Positions 25,163 to 33,549 of a stretch of 64,000 nucleotides of DNA are shown one piece after another. Where the stretch lies: positions 1 through 64,000 of the forward strand of contig NZ_JAJUXH010000017.1 in NCBI RefSeq assembly GCF_021390245.1, read 5' to 3'. The DNA is from Dyadobacter sp. CY323. Lineage in GTDB: Bacteria > Bacteroidota > Bacteroidia > Cytophagales > Spirosomataceae. Every line of letters starts with the position of its first letter. The stretch's first letter is position 1. Made by a program: the position numbers and the translations under genes. Under the pieces are notes generated by a model, which saw only the letters and a program-made list of their open reading frames with translations, ran no database searches and was not told where the DNA came from.

Positions 25163-26308
25163 TTATAAATCCGTCCACTTTGTTTCCGAATTATTTGAAG
25201 CAATGACGGCATTAATGAACTTCATCCCCCGCAAACCTTCCTGCGCAGATGGGTAATCATAAACCGGATCGGCATTCCGGCCTTCCCAGTAGGCACGCAA
25301 ATGAATCGCAAAATTCCGGTAGAGATTCGCAAATGCCTCAAAATAACCTTCGGGATGTCCGGCTGGAATACGGGTGTGGACCTGCGCAGCCTTCGACAAA
25401 TTGCCAACACCTGTGCGGATCACTCTCACTCCCTGATTTGTTTTGTGTATCAAGGTATTAGGCTCCATTTGTTTCCATTGCAGCCCGCCAGTTTCTCCAT
25501 ACACCCGGATATTCAGATCGTTTTCTTCTCCGTTGGCGATCTGGCTGTTCTGCAAAATTCCCTTCGCCCCATTGTTGAAACGAAGCAGCACGTTCGCGTC
25601 ATCATCCAACAAACGCCCCTCGACAAAAATGGTGAGGTCGGCGCAAACCTGGGAGATTTTCAAGCCTGTGATGTACTCAGCGAGATTTTCGGCATGCGTA
25701 CCAATGTCCCCCAAACCTCCGGCGGCACCGGATCTTTTTGGGTCCGTGCGCCATGCAGCCTGCTTGTTACCCGTTACTTCCACCAGCGTCGCCAGCCAGC
25801 CTTGCGGATATTCGACGATCACCTTCCTGATCTCGCCGATAGCACCTGACGCGATCATCTGCCGGGCTTCCTTCACCATGGGATAACCCGTGTAATTATG
25901 TGTCAGGCAAAACAGCAAACCGGTACTTTCGACCAATGCGGCAATTTCTTCTGCTTCTTCTATATTTAATGTGATTGGTTTATCACAAACAACATGAAAC
26001 CCGTTTTCAAGGGCCAGTTTCGTCGGAGCGTGATGTACGTGGTTTGGGGTAACAATGGCAACAAAATCCATTCTTTCTCCCAGAGGCAATTGCTTTTCCT
26101 TCAAAATCATTTCCTCAAAGTCATTGTAAACCCTTTCTTCTGGGAGGTACAATGCTTTTCCTGTTTCTCTGGACTTGGCAGGATCGGAGCTGAATGCGCC
26201 GCAAACAAGTTCGATTTCTCCGTCCATGATCGCTGCACGACGGTGAACCCCTCCAATAAACGCATCGAGGGAGCCACCTACCATGCCCATTCTGATCTTT
26301 CTTGACAT
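25163..26308 (-). CDS. Gfo/Idh/MocA family oxidoreductase
   Basis: This second 381-residue family member begins 'MSRKIRMGMVGGSLDAF', with the glycine-rich nucleotide site around residues 9-19, and carries 'VVCDKPITLN' with the catalytic Lys and 'GDIGTHAENLAEYITG' with the conserved His. It is clearly a different subgroup from its neighbour: the glycine motif is non-canonical (GGSLDAF rather than GxGxxG) as in ThuB/YcjS-like 3-keto-sugar enzymes. It is the first gene of the minus-strand sugar unit and is divergent from the MFS transporter, with a 221-base regulatory gap between them. Confidence 0.93.
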   Translation of the reverse strand: MSRKIRMGMVGGSLDAFIGGVHRRAAIMDGEIELVCGAFSSDPAKSRETGKALYLPEERVYNDFEEMILKEKQLPLGERMDFVAIVTPNHVHHAPTKLALENGFHVVCDKPITLNIEEAEEIAALVESTGLLFCLTHNYTGYPMVKEARQMIASGAIGEIRKVIVEYPQGWLATLVEVTGNKQAAWRTDPKRSGAAGGLGDIGTHAENLAEYITGLKISQVCADLTIFVEGRLLDDDANVLLRFNNGAKGILQNSQIANGEENDLNIRVYGETGGLQWKQMEPNTLIHKTNQGVRVIRTGVGNLSKAAQVHTRIPAGHPEGYFEAFANLYRNFAIHLRAYWEGRNADPVYDYPSAQEGLRGMKFINAVIASNNSETKWTDL

Positions 26309-26346
26309 TCCAGTTGGTTTAAAGTTTTGAAAAGATTTTAGGTTAA

Positions 26347-26370
26347 TAAGAGTAGTATAGATTACTCTTA
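26347..26370. promoter_or_regulatory. inverted repeat, candidate operator in the divergent sugar-locus promoter region
   Basis: TAAGAGTA (26347-26354) and TACTCTTA (26363-26370) are perfect inverted copies 8 bases apart. The centre-to-centre distance of 16 bases suits a dimeric regulator, and the site lies 38 bases upstream of the first oxidoreductase gene. No regulator gene is in the locus. Confidence 0.4.
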
Positions 26371-26440
26371 CTTCTTACAAATATAAATTTAACGCTCAGA
26401 ATACCCGGCCTCAATGGAAGTAAAAGCAGTAGAATAGGTA

Positions 26441-26448
26441 TAAATTTG
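26441..26448 (+). promoter_or_regulatory. -7 element of the MFS transporter promoter
   Basis: TAAATTTG matches TAnnTTTG. It would give a leader of about 75 bases before the ATG at 26530. No TTTG is seen at the matching upstream distance, so support is partial. Confidence 0.4.
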
Positions 26449-26529
26449 TTTTTTCTGAGAAATTGTTAAATAAAACAACGCTCGTACATTTAAATCATTC
26501 AATTCAAATAACCAAACCCTTTTTGTCTC

Positions 26530-27780
26530 ATGACGCAAACCATTAACAGCGGCAGACTTTTTAATGCCAGTTGTCTTGCCATCATCACTACTGCCTTTTC
26601 ATTTAGTATCAGGGCGGGAATTCTTCCTCAATTGGGGACCGAATTTGGCCTGACCGCCGAGCAGTTGGGCTTTATCAACTCCATGTTCTTTTTTGGTTTC
26701 CCGATCTCGATGATCATTGGGGGGATTGTTTATCACTCCATCGGGCCGAAAATTATTATGCAGGTGGCTCTGGTGGCCCATACGCTGGGGATTTTGCTGA
26801 CAATTTATGCAGGTGGGTACATGGGTCTGTTGGTTTCCACGTTTTTCATCGGTTTTGGTAATGGATGTACTGAGGCAGCATGTAACCCGATGATCGCGGA
26901 TATGTATCCCAGCAGCAAACTGAACAAAATGCTGGGCCGGTTCCACATGTGGTTCCCTGGTGGAATCGTGATCGGTAGCCTGATCTCCAAGTTTATGACT
27001 GACGCGGGTTCTTCATGGCAGACTCAGATCTGGGTTCTGATGATACCTACTGTGGTATATGCATTCCTGTTCTTTGGACAGGCATTTCCAAGACCAAAAG
27101 TAGAGGGAGTAACTTCGTTGGCCAAGAATTTCCAGGCCATGCTTACTCCTTTATATATCTTCATATTCTGTTGCATGGCGTTGACGGCGATTACCGAGTT
27201 TGGTCCTAACCAATGGGTAAATGTGGTTTTGAGCAGCAGCGGCGCAGATCCGATGTTGGTGTTGGCATTAACCTTCGGAGTAATGACAGTGGGAAGGCTT
27301 TTCACAGGTCCGGTAGTGGATGTGGTTGGGCAGACTGGTATTTTGCTTTTTGGTGCCGTTTTAGCTGCAATCGGAATTTATATGTTCAGTACTGTAACGG
27401 GTCCGATCGCGTATGTGGCGGCTGTTATTTTCGGACTGGGTGTATGTTTCAACTGGCCTACTGTGATCGGTTTCGTTGCGCAGCGCGTTCCTTTGAGCGG
27501 TGCTTTGGGTATGTCCATTATCGGTGGCGTAGGTATGCTTTCAACTTCAATCTTCCAGCCGTTTATCGGTCGCTGGATTGATTCCGCTCATGCTGAATAT
27601 GAGGCACAAGGAGTGACAGGTCCTGCGTTGGAGTTAGCTGCCGGACAGGCGACGTTATCTACCATGTTGACTTTCCCGATTATTCTGATTGTAGCATTTG
27701 CGGTACTGTGGTTCTGGGCTGGAAATCCTAAACCGGGTGCTGTGGACGAAGTGAAAGTTGCGGAACAGCCGCAATTGTAA
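26530..27780 (+). CDS. MFS transporter, probably for sugars
   Basis: The 416-residue protein has twelve predicted membrane segments and MFS traits: 'GGIVYHSIGPKIIM' as a loop 2-3 motif variant, 'FIGFGNGCTEAACNPMIADMYP' (in part) in helix 4-5, and the loop 8-9 'VMTVGRLFTGPVVDVVGQ'. The long central loop after helix 6 is short, as in FucP-like and related sugar transporters of Bacteroidota. It is divergent from the Gfo/Idh/MocA genes and likely imports the sugar that they process across the inner membrane. The substrate is inferred only from position. Confidence 0.9.
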   Translation: MTQTINSGRLFNASCLAIITTAFSFSIRAGILPQLGTEFGLTAEQLGFINSMFFFGFPISMIIGGIVYHSIGPKIIMQVALVAHTLGILLTIYAGGYMGLLVSTFFIGFGNGCTEAACNPMIADMYPSSKLNKMLGRFHMWFPGGIVIGSLISKFMTDAGSSWQTQIWVLMIPTVVYAFLFFGQAFPRPKVEGVTSLAKNFQAMLTPLYIFIFCCMALTAITEFGPNQWVNVVLSSSGADPMLVLALTFGVMTVGRLFTGPVVDVVGQTGILLFGAVLAAIGIYMFSTVTGPIAYVAAVIFGLGVCFNWPTVIGFVAQRVPLSGALGMSIIGGVGMLSTSIFQPFIGRWIDSAHAEYEAQGVTGPALELAAGQATLSTMLTFPIILIVAFAVLWFWAGNPKPGAVDEVKVAEQPQL

Positions 27781-27792
27781 CATCGTGATAAC

Positions 27793-27839
27793 AAAACAAA
27801 AAGGGTAGGCGAAATTGAATCGCCTACCCTTTTTGTTTT
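27793..27839. terminator. bidirectional terminator between MFS and mutS2 genes
   Basis: Perfect 20-base arms: 27793-27812 (core AAAGGGTAGGCGA) and 27820-27839 (core TCGCCTACCCTTT), 7-base loop, with A- and T-runs for both directions. Confidence 0.93.
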
Positions 27840-27852
27840 AATGCCCGGGACC

Positions 27853-30261
27853 TTATTTTAGCTTCACGATAGTAACACCGGCTCCGCCCCGGTCGGGATG
27901 TTCGTCCTGCATTCCTTTAACGTGCGAGTAGCCGCGCAAATGGTTTCTTACCAAAGTTCTAAGAATGCCGTCGCCCTTTCCGTGAACGATCCTCAGTTCA
28001 TCGTAACCCAGCATAATCGCATTATCCATAAACTGGTCGACCAACCCCAGCGCTTCTTCGCCACGTTTTCCGCGCATATCCAGGTTAAAGCTGAAATTCA
28101 GCATCCGCTCGTTCAGGTCCACGCCTTTGGTGGCGGTTTTCAGCTTTTTCTCGCCGGTGGCTGTTTTATAGGTTTTGTTTGAGACTTTTTCGAGCCGGTT
28201 CAGCTTAATGTTTGATTTCAAATCACCGATCCGGATTTCTACGTCTTTGCCTTTCACAGATATTACCTCGCCGATCGCAGTCTGACCAAGAATCCTGACA
28301 TAACTCCCGGGAACAATCGCACCACTTTCTGGTTCATAAACATCTTCAACGGGCGCCGTTTCTGCAACTTCCTCCAATTCCAGTTTTTGTTTCCCAAAAC
28401 TTTCGAGTTGCGTGCGGACTGTTTTGGTTTTCTCTTTCTCGGCCTTGTTTTCCTTGATTTCGCGAATTGTATTTTCAATGAGCTGATTGGCATCGGAAAT
28501 CAAATTTTTCGCTTTCAGTTTCGCCTCATTTACAATTTTCTTCTCATTGTTTTCGAGGCCTTCCTTTAAAGAAGTATAATCTGCCAGCTGCTTGGTCAGT
28601 TTACGTTCCTTAATGCCGATCTCAATGTTTTTCTCCGCAAAAACCCTTCTTTCAATATCAAGCTCCTTCAATAATTTCTCGAAATTCACCTGCTGGGTCC
28701 CCAGTTTCTCTTTTGCGCGGTTGATTACCGCGTCCGGCAAACCGATCTTGGAAGCAATTTCGAATGCGAAAGAACTTCCAGGCCGACCGATTTCAAGTTG
28801 ATAAAGTGGTTCCAGATGCTCGCCATCAAATCGCATTGCGCCATTTACGAGACCATCCGTTTTGTCAGCCAGTACTTTCAGGTTGGTATAATGCGTATTG
28901 ATCACACCATATGCCCCCGATTTTGTAAGATTTTCAAGGATCGCCTCAGCAATCGCCCCGCCGAGTCCCGGCTCTGTTCCTGTACCAAACTCGTCTATCA
29001 GAAACAACGTGCGCCGGTTTGCGAGCGTCAGGAAATGCCGCATGTTGGTAAGATGCGAGCTATATGTACTCAGGTCGTTTTCCAGCGATTGCTCGTCACC
29101 GATATCAATGAAAATATTTTGGAAAAAACCCATGGACGAACCTTCTGCAACTGGTACCAACAAGCCGCATTGAAACATATACTGGATCAGCCCGACTGTT
29201 TTTAACGATACCGATTTACCTCCTGCATTTGGCCCGGAAACGATCAGAATACGTTGCTTATCACGCAGTTCAATGTTGAGCGGCACCACTTTCTTTCCCT
29301 GTTTTTGGAATGATAAATGAAGTAGAGGATGTCTCGCGTCTTTCCAGTCAATAAATTGCTGGTTCAAAAATGGCGGATTAATCGCGCCCATTTCAGCAGC
29401 CAGTTTTGCTTTGGCGCGGAGAAAATCCATTAAACCGAGAAACCCGTACGCTTTTTGCAAATCCGGCACAAATGGCCGAAGCCGGGCAGTCAGTTCCAGG
29501 AGTATTCTGTTTATCTCGCGACGTTCCTCGTATTCCAGCTCCCGGATCTCATTATTGGATTCAAAAACATCCGTCGGTTCAATGAAAACAGTCTGGCCGG
29601 TGGCCGATTCGTCATGAATAAAGCCGCGTAACTTGCGTTTGTGCTCAGCTGCAACCGGTATTACCATCCTTCCATTACGAATCGTCAGAGAAGTATCGTC
29701 ACCGATCCAGCCATTGCTTTTTGCCGATTTCAGGATCGTATCCAGTTTTTTTCGGATTCCCGACTGTTCTGAAATGAGCCGCTTTCTTATTCTTGAAAGT
29801 TCAGAAGAAGCCGAGTCCCGGATCTGCCCTCGGTCATCGATAATGCGGTCGATTGCGTCCGTAATCGACTTTTCAACCCGGATTGTTTTGGCATATTCCC
29901 CCAAAATAGGATACGATTCCGGTTCCTGATTTTCGAAAAATCGCAGACAAAGACGAATGGTTTGTAACGAAGCTTTCAGGTCTGAAAACTCTGGCTGGGT
30001 GAGGAGCATGCCCTCGATCGCAGCCCTTTTCAGATAAGGTGTCGCATCAATATAGTTCTGGGAAGGGAAATTTTCACCGATCTCCTGAATGCGCTGCATT
30101 TCCGCAGTCTGGCTTACAAGTTTTTCAACCAGTCCAAAATTCTCGGAAAACTTGATCTTCTCTACAAAACTTTGCCCGAGCGTACTAATGCAAGCTTCGT
30201 TCAGTCGTTCCCTCAGTTTATCGAAACCTAATTTTTGTTCTAGTGTATTTGGGTAGAGCAT
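27853..30261 (-). CDS. mutS2: MutS2 family endonuclease/ATPase
   Basis: The 802-residue protein has the MutS2 arrangement: a helical clamp core, ABC-type ATPase with Walker A 'SGPNAGGKSVSLK' near residue 341, 'LFLIDEFGTGTEPGLGG' as Walker B and neighbours, a long coiled coil (about 510-620, rich in Lys and Glu) and a C-terminal Smr nuclease domain ('LDMRGKRGEEALGLVDQF', 'IVHGKGDGILR'). It lacks the mismatch-recognition N-terminal domain of MutS. Family members restrain recombination or rescue collided ribosomes. Length is typical. The gene is followed by a terminator and preceded by a 150-base gap with heptamer repeats. Confidence 0.96.
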   Translation of the reverse strand: MLYPNTLEQKLGFDKLRERLNEACISTLGQSFVEKIKFSENFGLVEKLVSQTAEMQRIQEIGENFPSQNYIDATPYLKRAAIEGMLLTQPEFSDLKASLQTIRLCLRFFENQEPESYPILGEYAKTIRVEKSITDAIDRIIDDRGQIRDSASSELSRIRKRLISEQSGIRKKLDTILKSAKSNGWIGDDTSLTIRNGRMVIPVAAEHKRKLRGFIHDESATGQTVFIEPTDVFESNNEIRELEYEERREINRILLELTARLRPFVPDLQKAYGFLGLMDFLRAKAKLAAEMGAINPPFLNQQFIDWKDARHPLLHLSFQKQGKKVVPLNIELRDKQRILIVSGPNAGGKSVSLKTVGLIQYMFQCGLLVPVAEGSSMGFFQNIFIDIGDEQSLENDLSTYSSHLTNMRHFLTLANRRTLFLIDEFGTGTEPGLGGAIAEAILENLTKSGAYGVINTHYTNLKVLADKTDGLVNGAMRFDGEHLEPLYQLEIGRPGSSFAFEIASKIGLPDAVINRAKEKLGTQQVNFEKLLKELDIERRVFAEKNIEIGIKERKLTKQLADYTSLKEGLENNEKKIVNEAKLKAKNLISDANQLIENTIREIKENKAEKEKTKTVRTQLESFGKQKLELEEVAETAPVEDVYEPESGAIVPGSYVRILGQTAIGEVISVKGKDVEIRIGDLKSNIKLNRLEKVSNKTYKTATGEKKLKTATKGVDLNERMLNFSFNLDMRGKRGEEALGLVDQFMDNAIMLGYDELRIVHGKGDGILRTLVRNHLRGYSHVKGMQDEHPDRGGAGVTIVKLK

Positions 30262-30270
30262 TTGTTTTTT

Positions 30271-30411
30271 GGCTGTTAGCTATTGGCTTTTAGCTTTTTT
30301 GAGTTAATGTGGCAATGAGGTTTTGATCACTATTGTTGGCGACCATCTACAGTCAACTGTCGATCAGCAATGTGAAAAGGCTAATAGCTAAGGCTAACAG
30401 CTAACAGCTAA
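30271..30411. repeat. GCTAACA/GGCTAAT heptamer repeat in inverted arrangement
   Basis: Left part 30271-30294 reads GGCTGTTAGC then TATTGGCTTTTAGC; right part 30379-30411 reads GGCTAATAGC, then AAGGCTAACAGCTAACAGC. They are largely reverse complements of each other and enclose about 84 bases of ordinary sequence. The same heptamers recur at 62115-62208. Confidence 0.8.
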
Positions 30412-30930
30412 TCAAAATATCGTCCTCACTTCTTCTTTCAATACCTTCAACGCATGTGTTGCTGGCTGGATTTCTTTTTCTATTACGTGTGAAAAAATCT
30501 TCTTTGCCAGATCGGAAGGCGCGGCTTCCGGGTTGACTTCCAGTGCAGCCTGGTTGATGATGGCTACCGTTTCGTTCATTGCATTTGTGACCTGTTCCCA
30601 CGCGTGGTTACTCATGTAAAGTTGCTGGGCTACATTATGGTTATATTCGTCACGGATTTCCTGCAATAAAATATGTTGCAGTTCCAATGCGCTCATTGCC
30701 GAGGGGACCAGACGCAAAAGCAAATTGCTGGGGATAATGCGTTCAAGGAACAGACACATGCGTTCATAAGCCTGAATCCGGAGCGGGAGTGTTATTTCTG
30801 TATTTTTACTTCTAATATCCCATTTCTGCCTCTCTGATAATTTATCCAAAACGGTAGTTACAGTCAGGTAAATACCGAATGTGAACATGGCTACGCAAAG
30901 TACTACTGCAATTGCGACATAAATTTCCAT
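30412..30930 (-). CDS. conserved Bacteroidota membrane-anchored protein of unknown function
   Basis: The 172-residue protein has one N-terminal membrane segment (about residues 4-27) followed by a mostly helical soluble part. The soluble part, with 'LRIQAYERMCLFLERI', 'ELQHILLQEIRDEYNHNVAQQLY' (in part) and 'IINQAALEVNPEA', looks like a family confined to Bacteroidota, but no function is known and I cannot name a characterised member. It ends next to the heptamer repeat upstream of mutS2, 150 bases from that gene. Orientation and spacing do not prove an operon. Good codon use and hydrophobic N-terminus support a real gene. Confidence 0.75.
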   Translation of the reverse strand: MEIYVAIAVVLCVAMFTFGIYLTVTTVLDKLSERQKWDIRSKNTEITLPLRIQAYERMCLFLERIIPSNLLLRLVPSAMSALELQHILLQEIRDEYNHNVAQQLYMSNHAWEQVTNAMNETVAIINQAALEVNPEAAPSDLAKKIFSHVIEKEIQPATHALKVLKEEVRTIF

Positions 30931-31063
30931 TGGAGCGAAGTCGTTTGTTAAATGAAGTGCAAAATTAATGGATTGCCACGATTAAGCAGATTTTTTTCGA
31001 ATCGCCGAATGGAACCGGGCTAAATCGTGTTAGCCTTTATTAGTAAAATAAGATTGAAGAAAT

Positions 31064-31369
31064 ATGCTGGAAAGTCCGATCCAACTTACTGAAAAAGCCA
31101 AGCTCGAAATAAGAACAACATTAGAAGCCAACAAGATTCCCGATACGTACGGGCTCAGGGTAGGTTTGCGTGGGGGAGCTTGCAGCGGCTCGTTCCTGCT
31201 CGGATTTGATACCGCTACGGAGCATGACCAAACGTATCTTGTCGAGGGAATAAAAGTATTGATCGACAAGCGTCACCTGATGTACGTGATCGGTGTATCG
31301 GTGGATTATGAAGATGGGCTGAACGGGAGCGGCTATACGGTTTCAACCCTGGACAAACCAATTAAGTAG
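31064..31369 (+). CDS. A-type (HesB/IscA-like) protein without the C-terminal cysteine pair
   Basis: The 101-residue protein follows the IscA/ErpA fold: 'IQLTEKAKLEIRTTL', 'YGLRVGLRGGACSGSFLLGF' (in part) with the first conserved Cys at residue 40, and 'VDYEDGLNGSGY' near the end. In typical A-type carriers this last block is followed by a Cys-Gly-Cys; here the protein ends with 'TVSTLDKPIK' and has no second or third Cys. It may not carry an Fe-S cluster in the usual way, or may need a partner. The neighbours give no clue: the next gene is convergent and 5 bases away. Confidence 0.87.
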   Translation: MLESPIQLTEKAKLEIRTTLEANKIPDTYGLRVGLRGGACSGSFLLGFDTATEHDQTYLVEGIKVLIDKRHLMYVIGVSVDYEDGLNGSGYTVSTLDKPIK

Positions 31370-31373
31370 CAAG

Positions 31374-31946
31374 CTAGTCTTCGACGGTTACATGTTTCCA
31401 GTTTTCCCCTGACCTGATCCGGTTCAATTGCGTATGTGTAATTCCAAACTGTTTGGCGATCATTTTAAGACGGTTATTATCATTTTTCAACAACTTCTTG
31501 ATAATCCGCACCTTACTCTCAGTCAGCTTGTAATTTTTGGTCCTCCTCGGAATCACACGATTAATGAATGCAGGATTTTCGCGATTGTGCTCGATCATTT
31601 CGGCCTTCGTAACCCATTTGAGATTTTCATAGTGGTTATTCTGCTTTTCAAAATCCAGGTGGATGACGAAATTGTGCTCTGCGCTTGGCTTGTCTGTAAA
31701 ATGCTCTGCAACCAGCTTGTGAACATAACGATTTATAGTTTTCCCGCCTGAAACCCGGATATTCAGCGAGCGGTATCCCTGGATCACCGATCCTTTGATT
31801 ACCACACCTTCTTTCGGGTTATTCTGAAAGCTTTTCAACCTGCCATAATTGGATACTTCGTAATGAGGAGCGTTCTCGATTTCGTCGAATTTAATTTTTG
31901 CCCACTTTTCGTTCCAGAAACTCCGACTTACATTTAACTCATTCAT
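31374..31946 (-). CDS. NUMOD4/HNH_3 endonuclease-like protein with C-terminal helix-turn-helix
   Basis: The call is 190 residues from ATG 31946; an in-frame ATG at 31991 would add a hydrophobic 15-residue stretch atypical of the family. Domains in order: NUMOD4 ('WAKIKFDEIENAPHYEVSNYGRLKS' in part, about 15-40), an HNH_3 core with 'VHKLVAEHF' (75-83), His96 in 'IHLDFEKQNNHYENLKWV' and Asn104-His105, and a C-terminal HTH-like segment (about 141-182). Homing-type nucleases share this build, but here the gene is free-standing with no intron or intein host. It is convergent with the A-type Fe-S gene, 4 bases apart. Confidence 0.85.
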   Translation of the reverse strand: MNELNVSRSFWNEKWAKIKFDEIENAPHYEVSNYGRLKSFQNNPKEGVVIKGSVIQGYRSLNIRVSGGKTINRYVHKLVAEHFTDKPSAEHNFVIHLDFEKQNNHYENLKWVTKAEMIEHNRENPAFINRVIPRRTKNYKLTESKVRIIKKLLKNDNNRLKMIAKQFGITHTQLNRIRSGENWKHVTVED

Positions 31947-32098
31947 TTTGATAAGGATATAAAAATATGGTATTAAAAGGTTGTCTGTCAAATAGGGTTA
32001 TTCACCTGATCCCGTTCTGCCGCAGGAAACGATTTTACTGGCGTTAGCTGTTCTAGCATCGGGACCACGATTCTCAATTTTTCACTAAATCAAAGGTT

Positions 32099-32458
32099 AT
32101 GAAACGGACGCTGATCATTGGAGCATCTTCAAATCCTTCCAGATACGCTTATCTGGCTGCTCAAAAACTCAGGAATTACGGACATCCGATTTTAATGGTC
32201 GGCCGGAGAAAAGGGTTTGCTTTTGGAGAAGAAATTAAAACTGAGAAAACAGATTGGAAAGATGTGGATACAGTCACTTTGTACATCAACCCCAGCCACC
32301 AACCCGAATACTACGATTATATTACCTCTTTAAATCCCAAACGCGTCATTTTTAACCCCGGCACCGAGAACCCTGATTTTAAAAATATCTTACTTGATAA
32401 AAATATCATACCAATAGAAGCCTGTACATTAGTAATGCTTTCGGTTGGTCAATACTAA
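32099..32458 (+). CDS. CoA-binding domain protein (YccU-like)
   Basis: The 119-residue protein is a single Rossmann-like CoA-binding domain: 'LIIGASSNPSRYAYLAAQKL' at the start supplies the nucleotide-binding loop, with 'PILMVGRRKG', 'VTLYINPSHQPEYYDYI' and 'VIFNPGTENPDF' as later strands. Stand-alone members such as YccU have no established activity. It has no signal peptide. It is convergent with the FabH-like gene, 8 bases away, and divergent from the NUMOD4 gene. Length is close to the usual 120-140 residues. The function is unknown beyond likely CoA or nucleotide binding. Confidence 0.85.
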   Translation: MKRTLIIGASSNPSRYAYLAAQKLRNYGHPILMVGRRKGFAFGEEIKTEKTDWKDVDTVTLYINPSHQPEYYDYITSLNPKRVIFNPGTENPDFKNILLDKNIIPIEACTLVMLSVGQY

Positions 32459-32466
32459 GTGGTTCA

Positions 32467-33468
32467 CTACCATTTTATTAATGCAGACGCCCAGGTAAAC
32501 CCACTTCCAAAAGCGGCTAGGCAAAGTAAATCTCCTTCTTTCAATTTCCCTTCTTCCCACGCTTCCGATAATGCGATAGGAATGGACGCTGCCGTTGTGT
32601 TTCCGAAGCGCTGCAAGTTGTTAACTACCTGTGATTCAGATAATCCCAGTTGCTGCCTAACATAATCGCTGATGCGGATATTGGCCTGATGCGGTACGAG
32701 CAAGTCCAGGTCGGAGGCTTCGTATCCATTTGCCTTTAAAGCTTCGCCGATCACTTCCCCGAACCGGATGATCGCGTGTTTAAAGACTGCGTTTCCATTC
32801 ATATAAACATTAAAACCTCCTTCGTCAATCATCTCCTTCGTTGCAGCCCGGCCAGGACGACTGCTACCCGGCTCACGAACAAATAATTCTTCCGCATAAC
32901 GCCCGTCTGCGTGCAGGTGTGTAGATAATATACAATGTTGTGGATCGTTGGTTGCCGTCAGAACAGCTGCACCAGCTCCATCACCGAAAATCACGGCAGT
33001 ATTGCGGCCGGCAGTACTTCTGTCGATCCAGGATGACTGTATCTCGGAACCCACCACCAGAGCGGTTTTGTACATGCCTGATTTTATAAACTGATCGGCA
33101 ATGGAAAGTGCATATACAAAGCCCGAGCATTGTTCCCGGATGTCGATAACCGGTTTTCCGTCCATTCCCAATTCCCGCTGCATCAGAAATGCGGAACCCG
33201 GGAAAAAATAGTCAGGAGTAATGGTAGCATACACGATCACATCCACTTCGTTTGGCGTGATACCGGCCCGCTCCAAAGCTTGTCGCGATGCAGCGGTGGC
33301 CATGCTGTAATTGGTGTCTTTTCCGTATTCGAAATAACGTCTCTCCCGGATTCCCGTTCTCTCCTGGATCCATTCGTCGGAAGTCTCCATCCACTGGGTC
33401 AGGTCATTGTTTGTTACCACGTTGCCAGGAACATAATAACCCAGACCAGTAATTCGCGAGAATGCCAT
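32467..33468 (-). CDS. 3-oxoacyl-ACP synthase III family protein (FabH-like)
   Basis: The 333-residue protein has the FabH catalytic triad: Cys114 in 'REQCSGFVYAL', His260 in 'LLVPHQANIRI' and Asn290 in 'FGNTTAAS', plus 'ERTGIRERR' near residue 37-44. Family members start fatty-acid chains from acyl-CoA and malonyl-ACP; some variants act in flexirubin, arylpolyene or other lipid pathways. The QANIRI motif is the acyl carrier binding loop. It is the last gene of a minus-strand series after an MBL hydrolase and pssA, so a housekeeping lipid role is plausible. Because Bacteroidota often have several FabH paralogues, the exact substrate is open. Confidence 0.93.
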   Translation of the reverse strand: MAFSRITGLGYYVPGNVVTNNDLTQWMETSDEWIQERTGIRERRYFEYGKDTNYSMATAASRQALERAGITPNEVDVIVYATITPDYFFPGSAFLMQRELGMDGKPVIDIREQCSGFVYALSIADQFIKSGMYKTALVVGSEIQSSWIDRSTAGRNTAVIFGDGAGAAVLTATNDPQHCILSTHLHADGRYAEELFVREPGSSRPGRAATKEMIDEGGFNVYMNGNAVFKHAIIRFGEVIGEALKANGYEASDLDLLVPHQANIRISDYVRQQLGLSESQVVNNLQRFGNTTAASIPIALSEAWEEGKLKEGDLLCLAAFGSGFTWASALIKW

Positions 33469-33549
33469 ATAATTAAAAAAGTAATGCTAAAAGTACAATC
33501 GGTTGCATGGTAAATTGCAAATTTGCAACAAAAAGGTTCTGTTCCAAAG

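Noticed and set aside
31374..31946. NUMOD4-HNH gene as an intron- or intein-borne homing endonuclease
   Set aside because: It is a separate gene between two unrelated reading frames. No group I intron core or split host gene is visible.
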